Assembly: GCA_932294295.1 (NCBI GenBank)
Contig: OW028579.1
Location: 6,904,370 to 6,968,369, forward strand
Reading direction: 5' to 3'
DNA length: 64,000 nucleotides
Source: Alitta virens
Lineage: Eukaryota; Annelida; Polychaeta; Phyllodocida; Nereididae
Of this stretch, positions 11,033-23,010 are shown piece after piece (the first letter of the stretch is position 1; the number at the start of each line of letters is the position of its first letter). The notes under the pieces are model-generated. The model worked only from the letters and a program-made list of their open reading frames with translations. It was not told where the DNA came from and made no database searches. Made by a program: the position numbers and the translations under genes.

Positions 11033-14000
11033 CAACGCTACCAGATGGCTGCCCAATTGGCCAAAGTTGGCCTGGTGTTGCTGTCATTGGCTCAATGTTG
11101 GGCACACATTGAGCCATTGACAACAAAATCAGTTCAACAGTGGCTCTATTTGGCATGCAATGAAGGTAAAGTGGCTTTGGAACTTTTCATATTGCGACTT
11201 GAGCTTCATGCATTGCTTGGAAGTCACACACAAACAAAAGTGATTGGGCATGGGTAGCATACAAGAAAAGGTGTCCCGTGACTCCCAACATAGTCATGTG
11301 TGATATGTTGCAAAATTTGTATGGCAAGTAAATTTGAAGCTTTGACAATCTAACTGCCAATTTTATGGTTTTTATTTGGACTTCCCAATCAGATTTTTGA
11401 CATACAGAATGCAAAAACAACCTGTGCACAAGCTAATGTAGCTTGACATAATAAAAAATGTATACAAATATCTAAATCATCAAAGTGCCTTCCATGACAT
11501 TTGACTGAATCTGCCATGACTTATATTGATTGAAGTAACTTCCAGACTATCTGATTTTAGACTTATAGAATAATACCAAGCTGCACACAAGCAAATACAG
11601 TTTGACATTGCACAAAAGCTCATATGCAATTACCAGAATGTGTGCTTTCCTGAATGTATCCGCCATAACTTTTATTGATTTGAAATAATGACGCTGCCAG
11701 ATGGCTGACCAATTTGCAAAATTTGGCCTTGTGTTGCCATCCTTGGATCAATGTCAGGTGCACATCGAGCTTTAGATGAGAAAAACAGTTCAACAGTGGC
11801 TGGATTTTTCATGCCATGTGAAGAGTAACTTAGGATCTCTGCAAATTGCGACTTGGGCCTTATGCATTGCCGAAAAGTCATGCAAAACATGTGATTTGGC
11901 TTGGGTGACTCACCAGGAACAATGGCATAGTCATGTGCTATGTAGAACAATTTGTATGGCATAGGATGTAGATTGGACATAGCTTACTTCCACACCATTT
12001 GATTTTATACTTATACAATGATACCAACCTGTGCACAAGCTAAAGCAGTTTGACATTGCACAAAAGTTCATGTGCAACTACCATATGTGTGCTTCTTGGC
12101 TGAATTTGCCATAACATTTTATTGATTTAAAGAAACATTGCTACCAGATGGCTGCCCAATTGGCCAAAGTTGGCCTGGTGTTGCTGTCATTGGCTTAATG
12201 TTGGGTGCACATTGAGCCATTGACAACAAAATCAGTTCAACAGTGGCTCTATTTGGCATGCAATGAGGGTAAAGTGACTTTGGAACTTTACATATTGCGA
12301 CTTGAGCTTCATGCATTGCTTGGAAGTCACACAAAAACAAAAGTGATTGGGCATGGGTAGCATACAAGAAAAGGTGTCCCGCGACTCCCAACATAGTCAT
12401 GTGTGATATGTTGCAAAATTTGTATGGCAAGTAAATTTGAAGCTTTGACAATCTAACTGCCAATTTTATGGTTTTTATTTGGACTTCCCAATCAGATTTT
12501 TGACATACAGAATGCAAAAACAACCTGTGCACAAGCTAATGTAGCTTGACATAATAAAAAATGTATACAAATATCTAAATCATCAAAGTGCCTTCCATGA
12601 CATTTGACTGAATCTGCCATGACTTATATTGATTGAAGTAACTTCCAGACTATCTGATTTTAGACTTATAGAATAATACCAAACTGCACACAAGCAAATG
12701 CAGTTTGACATTGCAGAAAAGATCATATGCAATTACCAGAATGTGTGCTTTCCTGAATGTATCAGCCATAACTTTTATTGATTTGAAACAATGACGCTGC
12801 CAGATGACTGACCAGTTTGCAAAATTTGGCCTTGTGTTGCCATCCTTGGATCAATGTCAGGTGCACATCGAGTTTTAGATAAGAAGAACAGTTCAACAGT
12901 GGCTGGATTTGTCATGCCATGTGAAGAGTAACTTAGGATCTTTGCAAATTGCGACTTGGGCCTTATTCATTGCCGAAAAGTCATGCAAAACATGTGATTT
13001 GGCTTGGGTGACTCACCAGGAACAATGGCATAGTCATGTGCTATGTAGAACAATTTGTATGGCATAGGATGTAGATTGGACATAGCTTACTTCCACACCA
13101 TTTGATTTTATACTTATACAATGATACCAACCTGCGCACAAGCTAAAGCAGTTTGACATTGCACAAAAGTTCATGTGCAACTACCTTATGTTTGCTTCTT
13201 GGCTGAATTTGCCATAACATTTTATTGATTTAAAGAAACAACGCTACCAGATGGCTGCCCAATTGGCCAAAGTTGGCCTGGTGTTGCTGTCATTGGCTTA
13301 ATGTTGGGCGCACATTGAGCCTTTGACAACAAAATTAGTTCAACAGTGGCTCTATTTGGCATGCAATGAAGGTAAAGTGACTTTGGAACTTTACATATTG
13401 CGACTTGAGCTTCATGCATTGCTTGGAAGTCACACACAAAAAAAAGTGATTGGGCATGGGTAGCATACAAGAAAAGGTGTCCCGCGACTCTCAACATAGT
13501 CATGTGTGATATGTTGCAAAATTTGTATGGCAAGTAAATTTGAAGCTTTGACAATCTAACTGCCAATTTTATGGTTTTTATTTGGACTTCCCAATCAGAT
13601 TTTTGACATACAGAATGCAAAAACAACCTGTGCACAAGCTCATGTAGCTTGACATAATACACAAATGTATACAAATATCTAAATCATCACAGTGCCTTCC
13701 ATGACATTTGACTGAATCTGCCATGACTTATATTGATTGAAGTAACTTCTAGACTAAATGATTTTAGACTTATAGAATAATACCAAGCTGCACACAAGCA
13801 AATACAGTTTGACATTGCACAAAAGCTCATATGCAATTACCAGAATGTGTGCTTCCTGAATGTATCCGCCATAACTTTTATTGATTTGAAATAATGACGC
13901 TGCCAGATGGCTGACCAATTTGCAAAATTTGGCCTTGTGTTGCCATCCTTGGATCAATGTCAGGTGCACATCGAGCTTTAGATGAGAAAAACAGTTCAAC

Positions 14001-16548
14001 AGTGGCTGGATTTGTCATGCCATGTGAAGAGTAACTTAGGATCTTTGCAAATTGCGACTTGGGCCTTATGCATTGCCGAAAAGTCATGCAAAACATGTGA
14101 TTTGGCTTGGGTGACTCACCAGGAACAATGGCATAGTCATGTGCTATGTAGAACAATTTGTATGGCATAGGATGTAGATTGGACATAGCTTACTTCCACA
14201 CCATTTGATTTTATACCTATACAATGATACCAACCTGCGCACAAGCTAAAGCAGTTTGACATTGCACAAAAGTTCATGTGCAACTACCTTATGTGTGCTT
14301 CTTGGCTGAATTTGCCATAACATTTTATTGATTTAAAGAAACATTGCTACCAGATGGCTGCCCAATTGGCCAAAGTTGGCCTGGTGTTGCTGTCATTGGC
14401 TTAACGTTGGGCGCACATTGAGCCATTGACAACAAAATCAGTTCAACAGTGGCTCTATTTGGCATGCAATGAAGGTAAAGTGACTTTGGATCTTTACATA
14501 TTGCGACTTGAGCTTCATGCATTGCTTGGAAGTCACACACAAACAAAAGTGATTGGGCATGGGTAGCATACAAGAAAAGGTGTCCCGCGACTCCCAACAT
14601 AGTCATGTGTGATATGTTGCAAAATTTGTATGGCAAGTAAATTTGAAGCTTTGACAATCTAACTGCCAATTTTATGGTTTTTATTTGGACTTCCCAATCA
14701 GATTTTTGACATACAGAATGCCAAAACAACCTGTGCACAAGCTAATGTAGCTTGACATAATACACAAATGTATACAAATATCTAAATCATCAAAGTGCCT
14801 TCCATGACATTTGACTGAATCTGCCATGACTTATATTGATTGAAGTAACTTCTAGACTATCTGATTTTAGACTTATAGAATAATACCAAGCTGCACACAA
14901 GCAAATACAGTTTGACATTGCACAAAAGCTCATATGCAATTACCAGAATGTGTGCTTCCTGAATGTATCTGCCATAACTTTTATTGATTTGAAATAATGA
15001 CGCTGCCAGATGGCTGACCAATTTGCAAAATTTGGCCTTGTGTTGCCATCCTTGGATCAATGTCAGGTGCACATCGAGCTTTAGATGACAAAAACAGTTC
15101 AACAGTGGCTGGATTTGTCATGCCATGTGAAGAGTAATTTAGGATCTTTGCAAATTGCGACTTGGGACTTATGCCTTGCCGAAATGTCATACAAAACATG
15201 TGATTTGGCTTGGGTGACTCACCAGGAACAATGGCATAGTCATGTGCTATGTAGAACAATTTGTATGGCATAGGATGTAGATTGGACATAGCTTACTTCC
15301 ACACCATTTGATTTTATACTTATACAATGATACCAACCTGCGCACAAGCTAAAGCAGTTTGACATTGCACAAAAGTTCATGTGCAACTACCTTATGTGTG
15401 CTTCTTGGCTGAATTTGCCATAACATTTTATTGATTTAAAGAAACAATGCTACCAGATGGCTGCCCAATTGGCCAAAGTTGGCCTGGTGTTGCTGTCATT
15501 GGCTCAATGTTGGGCACACATTGAGCCATTGACAACAAAATCAGTTCAACAGTGGCTCTATTTGGCATGCAATGAAGGTAAAGTGGCTTTGGAACTTTTC
15601 ATATTGCGACTTGAGCTTCATGCATTGCTTGGAAGTCACACACAAACAAAAGTGATTGAGCATGGGTAGCATACAAGAAAAGGTGTCCCGCGACTCCCAA
15701 CATAGTCATGTGTGATATGTTGCAAAATTTGTATGGCAAGTAAATTTGAAGCTTTGACAATCTAACTGCCAATTTTATGGTTTTTATTTGGACTTCCCAA
15801 TCAGATTTTTGACATACAGAATGCAAAAACAACCTGTGCACAAGCTAATGTAGCTTGACATAATAAAAAATGTATACAAATATCTAAATCATCAAAGTGC
15901 CTTCCATGACATTTGACTGAATCTGCCATGACTTATATTGATTGAAGTAACTTCCAGACTATCTGATTTTAGACTTATAGAATAATACCAAGCTGCACAC
16001 AAGCAAATACAGTTTGACATTGCACAAAAGCTCATATGCAATTACCAGAATGTGTGCTTTTCTGAATGTATCCGCCATAACTTTTATTGATTTGAAATAA
16101 TGACGCTGCCAGATGGCTGACCAATTTGCAAAATTTGGCCTTGTGTTGCCATCCTTGGATCAATGTCAGGTGCACATCGAGCTTTAAATGAGAAAAACAG
16201 TTTAACAGTGGCTGGATTTTTCATGCCATGTGAAGAGTAACTTAGGATCTTTGCAAATTGCGACTTGGGCCTTATGCATTGCCGAAAAGTCATGCAAAAC
16301 ATGTGATTTGGCTTGGGTGACTCACCAGGAACAATGGCATAGTCATGTGCTATGTAGAACAATTTGTATGGCATAGGATGTAGATTGGACATAGCTTACT
16401 TCCACACCATTTGATTTTATACTTATACAATGATACCAACCTGTGCACAAGCTAAAGCAGTTTGACATTGCACAAAAGTTCATGTGCAACTACCATATGT
16501 GTGCTTCTTGGCTGAATTTGCCATAACATTTTATTGATTTAAAGAAAC
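11033..16548. repeat. Five-unit higher-order repeat, diverged copy 3
   Basis: The five-unit spacing continues in a weaker form. The marker gtggctttggaac at 4551 and 10067 returns at 15583, and gaaatgtcatac at 4149 and 9665 returns at 15181, again 5516 bp apart. The pair of adjacent units at 9912 and 11016 that carry gtggctttggaac is mirrored by the pair at 15428 and 16531. The first units of this block do not match their positional partners well, so it is older or has been overwritten by other exchanges. Confidence 0.65.
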
Positions 16549-19500
16549 AATGCTACCAGATGGCTGCCCAATTGGCCAAAGTTGGCCTGGTGTTGCTGTC
16601 ATTGGCTCAATGTTGGGCACACATTGAGCCATTGACAACAAAATCAGTTCAACAGTGGCTCTATTTGGCATGCAATGAAGGTAAAGTGGCTTTGGAACTT
16701 TTCATATTGCGACTTGAGCTTCATGCATTGCTTGGAAGTCACACACAAACAAAAGTGATTGAGCATGGGTAGCATACAAGAAAAGGTGTCCCGCGACTCC
16801 CAACATAGTCATGTGTGATATGTTGCAAAATTTGTATGGCAAGTAAATTTGAAGCTTTGACAATCTAACTGCCAATTTTATGGTTTTTATTTGGACTTCC
16901 CAATCAGATTTTTGACATACAGAATGCAAAAACAACCTGTGCACAAGCTAATGTAGCTTGACATAATAAAAAATGTATACAAATATCTAAATCATCAAAG
17001 TGCCTTCCATGACATTTGACTGAATCTGCCATGACTTATATTGATTGAAGTAACTTCCAGACTATTTGATTTTAGACTTATAGAATAATACCAAGCTGCA
17101 CACAGGCAAATACAGTTTGACATGCACAAAAGCTCATATGCAATTACCAGAATGTGTGCTTCCTGAATGTATCTGCCATAACTTTTATTGATTTGAAATA
17201 ATGACGCTGCCAGATGACTGACCAATTTGCAAAATTTGGCCTTGTGTTGCCATCCTTGGATCAATGTCAGGTGCACATCGAGTTTTAGATGAGAAAAACA
17301 GTTCAACAGTGGCTGGATTTGTCATGCCATGTGAAGAGTAACTTAGGATCTTTGCAAATTGCGACTTGGGCCTTATGCATTGCCGAAAAGTCATGCAAAA
17401 CATGTGATTTGGCTTGGGTGACTCACCAGGAACAATGGCATAGTCATGTGCTATGTAGAACAATTTGTATGGCATAGGATGTAGATTGGACATAGCTTAC
17501 TTCCACACCATTTGATTTTATACTTATACAATGATACCAACCTGCGCACAAGCTAAAGCAGTTTGACATTGCACAAAAGTTCATGTGCAACTACCTTATG
17601 TGTGCTTCTTGGCTGAATTTGCCATAACATTTTATTGATTTAAAGAAACAACGCTACCAGATGGCTGCCCAATTGGCCAAAGTTGGCCTGGTGTTGCTGT
17701 CATTGGCTTAATGTTGGGCGCACATTGAGCCATTGACAACAAAATCAGTTCAACAGTGGCTCTATTTGGCATGCAATGAAGGTAAGGTGACTTTGGATCT
17801 TTACATATTGCGTCTTGAGCTTCATGCATTGCTTGGAAGTCACACACAAACAAAAGTGATTGGGCATGGGTAGCATACAAGAAAAGGTGTCCCGCGACTC
17901 CCAACATAGTCATGTGTGATACGTTGCAAAATTTGTATGGCAAGTAAATTTGAAGCTTTGACAATCTAACTGCCAATTTTATGGTTTTTATTTGGACTTC
18001 CCAATCATATTGTTGACATACAGAATGCAAAAACAACCTGTGCACAAGCAAATGTAGCTTGACATAATACAAAAATGTATACAAATATCTAAATCATCAC
18101 AGTGCCTTCCATGACATTTGACTGAATCTGCCATGATTTATATTGATTGAAGTAACTTCTAGACTATCTGATTTTAGACTTATAGAATAATACCAAGCTG
18201 CACACAAGCAAATACAGTTTGACATTGCACAAAAGCTCATATGCAATTACCAGAATGTGTGCTTCCTGAATGTATCCGCCATAACTTTTATTGATTTGAA
18301 ATAATGACGCTGCCAGATGGCTGACCAATTTGCAAAATTTGGCCTTGTGTTGCCATCCTTGGATCAATGTCAGGTGCACATCGAGCTTTAGATGAGAAAA
18401 ACAGTTCAACAGTGGCTGGATTTGTCATGCCATGTGAAGAGTAACTTAGGATCTTTGCAAATTGCGACTTGGGCCTTATGCATTGCCGAAAAGTCATGCA
18501 AAACATGTGATTTGGCTTGGGTGACTCACCAGGAACAATGGCATAGTCATGTGCTATGTAGAACAATTTGTATGGCATAGGATGTAGATTGGACATAGCT
18601 TACTTCCACACCATTTGATTTTATACTTATACAATGATACCAACCTGCGCACAAGCTAAAGCAGTTTGACATTGCACAAAAGTTCATGTGCAACTACCTT
18701 ATGTGTGCTTCTTGGCTGAATTTGCCATAACATTTTATTGATTTAAAGAAACATTGCTACCAGATGGCTGCCCAATTGGCCAAAGTTGGCCTGGTGTTGC
18801 TGTCATTGGCTTAACGTTGGGTGCACATTGAGCCATTGACAACAAAATCAGTTCAACAGTGGCTCTATTTGGCATGCAATGAAGGTAAAGTGACTTTGGA
18901 TCTTTACATATTGCGACTTGAGCTTCATGCATTGCTTGGAAGTCACACACAAACAAAAGTGATTGGGCATGGGTAGCATACAAGAAAAGGTGTCCCGCGA
19001 CTCCCAACATAGTCATGTGTGATATGTTGCAAAATTTGTATGGCAAGTAAATTTGAAGCTTTGACAATCTAACTGCCAATTTTATGGTTTTTATTTGGAC
19101 TTCCCAATCAGATTTTTGACATACAGAATGCCAAAACAACCTGTGCACAAGCTAATGTAGCTTGACATAATACACAAATGTATACAAATATCTAAATCAT
19201 CAAAGTGCCTTCCATGACATTTGACTGAATCTGCCATGACTTATATTGATTGAAGTAACTTCCAGACTATCTGATTTTAGACTTATAGAATAATACCAAG
19301 CTGCACACAAGCAAATACAGTTTGACATTGCACAAAAGCTCATATGCAATTACCAGAATGTGTGCTTCCTGAATGTATCTGCCATAACTTTTATTGATTT
19401 GAAATAATGACGCTGCCAGATGGCTGACCAATTTGCAAAATTTGGCCTTGTGTTGCCATCCTTGGATCAATGTCAGGTGCACATCGAGCTTTAGATGACA

Positions 19501-19860
19501 AAAACAGTTCAACAGTGGATGGATTTGTCATGCCATGTGAAGAGTAATTTAGGATCTTTGCAAATTGCGACTTGGGACTTATGCCTTGCCGAAATGTCAT
19601 ACAAAACATGTGATTTGGCTTGGGTGACTCACCAGGAACAATGGCATAGTCATGTGCTATGTAGAACAATTTGTATGGCATAGGATGTAGATTGAACATA
19701 GCTTACTTCCACACCGTTTGATTTTATACTTATACAATGATACCAACCTGCGCACAAGCTAAAGCAGTTTGACATTGCACAAAAGTTCATGTGCAACTAC
19801 CTTATGTGTGCTTCTTGGCTGAATTTGCCATAACATTTTATTGATTTAAAGAAACAATGC
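13750..19860. repeat. Mixed region with a four-unit (4410 bp) duplication
   Basis: A segment of about 1.7 kb at 13.75-15.45 kb recurs at 18.16-19.86 kb, displaced by 4410 bp. Shared private variants are ttaacgttggg (14401 and 18811), gaatgccaaaac (14717 and 19127) and cttatgccttgcc with gaaatgtcatac (15181 and 19591). The shift is four units, two bases short of 4412; the unit at 16531, shortened by 2 bp, accounts for the difference. The region therefore combines a five-unit and a four-unit periodicity. Confidence 0.75.
16531..17631. repeat. 1101-bp unit with a 2-bp deletion
   Basis: This unit is two bases shorter than its neighbours because cagtttgacattgcac reads cagtttgacatgcac near 17125. 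The same unit carries cacaggcaaat (17099), a rare variant seen again at about 20409, and its B monomer reads catcgagttttag, a form also present at about 12.87 kb and, further changed, at 48.19 kb. Confidence 0.8.
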
Positions 19861-22859
19861 TACCAGATGGCTGCCCAAATGGCCAAAGTTGGCCTGGTGT
19901 TGCTGTCATTGGCTCAATGTTGGGCACACATTGAGCCATTGACAACAAAATCAGTTCAACAGTGGCTCTATTTGGCATGCAATGAGGGTAAAGTGACTTT
20001 GGAACTTTACATATTGCGACTTGAGCTTCATGCATTGCTTGGAAGTCACACACAAACAAAAGTGATTGGGCATGGGTAGCATACAAGAAAAGGTGTCCTG
20101 CGACTCCCAACATAGTCATGTGTGATATGTTGCAAAATTTGTATGGCAAGTAAATTTGAAGCTTTGACAATCTAACTGCCAATTTTATGGTTTTTATTTG
20201 GACTTCCCAATCAGATTGTTGACATACAGAATGCAAAAACAACCTGTGCACAAGCAAATGTAGCTTGACATAATACAAAATTGTATACAAATATCTAAAT
20301 CATCAAAGTGCCTTCAATGACATTTGACTGAATCTGCCATGATTTATATTGATTGAAGTAACTTCCAGACTATCTGATTTTAGACTTATAGAATAATACC
20401 AAGCTGCACACAGGCAAATACAGTTTGACATTGCACAAAAGCTCATATGCAATTACCAGAATGTGTGCTTCCTGAATGTATCTGCCATAACTTTTATTGA
20501 TTTGAAATAATGACGCTGCCAGATGGCTGACCAATTTGCAAAATTTGGCCTTGTGTTGCCATCCTTGGATCAATGTCAGGTGCACATCGAGCTTTAGATG
20601 AGAAAAACAGTTCAACAGTGGCTGGATTTGTCATGCCATGTGAAGAGTAACTTAGGATCTTTGAAAATTGCGACTTGGGTCTTATGCATTGCCGAAAAGT
20701 CATGCAAAACATGTGATTTGGCTTGGGTGACTCACCAGGAACAATGGCATAGTCATGTGCTATGTAGAACAATTTGTATGGCATAGGATGTAGATTGGAC
20801 ATAGCTTACTTCCACACCATTTGATTTTATACTTATACAATGATACCAACCTGTGCACAAGCTAAAGCAGTTTGACATTGCACAAAAGTTCATGTGCAAC
20901 TACCTTATGTGTGCTTCTTGGCTGAATTTGCCATAACATTTTATTGATTTTAAGAAACAACGCTACCAGATGGCTGCCCAATTGGCCAAAGTTGGCCTGG
21001 TGTTGCTGTCATTGGCTTAATGTTGGGTGCACATTGAGCCATTGACAACAAAATCAGTTCAACAGTGGCTCTATTTGGCATGCAATGAAGGTAAAAGTGA
21101 CTTTGGATCTTTACATATTGCGACTTGAGCTTCATGCATTGCTTGGAAGTCCCACACAAACAAAAGTGATTGGGCATGGGTAGCATACAAGAAAAGGTGT
21201 CCTGCGACTCCCAACATAGTCATGTGTGATATGTTGCAAAATTTGTATGGCAAGTAAATTTGAAGCTTTGAAAATCTAACTGCCAATTTTATGGTTTTTA
21301 TTTGGACTTCCCAATCAGATTGTTGACATACAGAATGCAAAAACAACCTGTGCACAAGCAAATGTAGCTTGACATAATACAAAATTGTATACAAATATCT
21401 AAATCATCAAAGTGCCTTCCATGACATTTGACTGAATCTGCCATGATTTATATTGATTGAAGTAACTTCCAGACTATCTGATTTTAGACTTATAGAATAA
21501 TACCAAGCTGCACACAAGCAAATACAGTTTGACATTGCAGAAAAGCTCATATGCAATTACCAGAATGTGTGCTTCCTGAATGTATCCGCCTTAACTTTTA
21601 TTGATTGGAAATAATGACGCTGCCAGATGGCTGACCAATTTGCAAAATTTGGCCTTGTGTTGCCATCCTTGGATCAATGTCAGGTGCACATCGAGCTTTA
21701 GATGACAAAAACAGTTCAACAGTGGCTGGATTTGTCTTGCCATGTGAAGAGTAACTTAGGATCTTTGCAAATTATGACTTGGGCCTTATGCATTGCCGAA
21801 AAGTCATGCAAAACATGTGATTTGGTTTGGGTGACTCACCAGGAGCAATGGCATAGTCATGTGCTATGTAGAACAATTTGTATGGCATAGGATGTAGATT
21901 GGACATAGCTTACTTCCACACCATTTGATTTTATACTTATACAATGATACCAACCTGCGCACAAGCTAAAGCAGTTTGACATTGCACAAAAGTTCATGTG
22001 CAACTACCTTATGTGTGCTTCTTGGCTGAATTTGCCATAACATTTTATTGATTTAAAGAAACAACGCTACCAGATGGCTGCCCAATTGGCCAAAGTTGGC
22101 CTGGTGTTGTTGTCATTGGCTTAATGTTGGGCGCACATTGAGCCATTGACAACAAAATTAGTTCAACAGTGGCTCTATTTGGCATGCAATGAAGGTAAAG
22201 TGACTTTGGAACTTTACATATTGCGACTTGAGCTTCATGCATTGCTTGGAAGTCACACACAAACAAAAGTGATTGGGCATGGGTAGCATACAAGAAAAGG
22301 TGTCCCGCGACTCCCAACATAGTCATGTGTGATATGTTGCAAAATTTGTATGGCAAGTAAATTTGAAGCTTTGACAATCTAACTGCCAATTTTATGGTTT
22401 TTATTTGGACTTCCCAATCAGATTTTTGACATACAGAATGCAAAAACAACCTGTGCACAAGCTAATGTAGCTTGACATAATACAAAAATGTATACAAATA
22501 TCTAAATCATCAAAGTGCCTTCCATGACATTTGACTGAATCTGCCATAACTTATATTGATTGAAGTAACTTCCAGACTATCTGATTTTAGACTTATAGTA
22601 TAATACCAAGCTGCACACAAGCAAATACAGTTTGACATTGCACAAAAGCTCATATGCAATTACCAGAATGTGTGCTTCCTGAATGTATCCGCCATAACTT
22701 TTATTGATTTGAAATAATGACGCTGCCAGATGGCTGACCAATTTGCAAAATTTGGCCTTGTGTTGCCATCCTTGGATCAATGTCAGGTGCACATCGAGCT
22801 TTAGATGAGAAAAACAGTTCAACAGTGGCTGGATTTGTCATGCCATGTGAAGAGTAACT

Positions 22860-23010
22860 ACAAATTATGCAACATATCACACATGACTATGTTGGGAGTC
22901 GCGGGACACCTTCTCTTGAATGCTACCCATGCCCAATCACTTTTGTTTGTGTGTAGACTACCAAGCAATGCATGAAGCTCAAGTCGCAATATGTAAAGAT
23001 CCAAAGTCAG
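22860..23010 (-). repeat. Inverted 151-bp A1 segment replacing part of a B monomer
   Basis: The B monomer of the unit at 22045 runs normally to gaagagtaact (22859) and resumes at tagcttacttcc (23011). Between these points lies the reverse complement of an A1 segment, from ctgactttggatcttt to gcataatttgt when read on the minus strand. It replaces about 149 bp of B, so unit length is almost unchanged (1105 bp). The replaced B stretch is approximately the paralogous counterpart of the inserted A1 stretch (both start near ggatctt and end near tttgta). The insert carries tagcattcaag, the form found downstream of 23 kb, not tagcatacaag as found just upstream. It has a few private differences from A1 there (ggtagtctacac, caagagaagg, gcataattt). 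It is the only reversed segment I see in the window. Confidence 0.93.
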
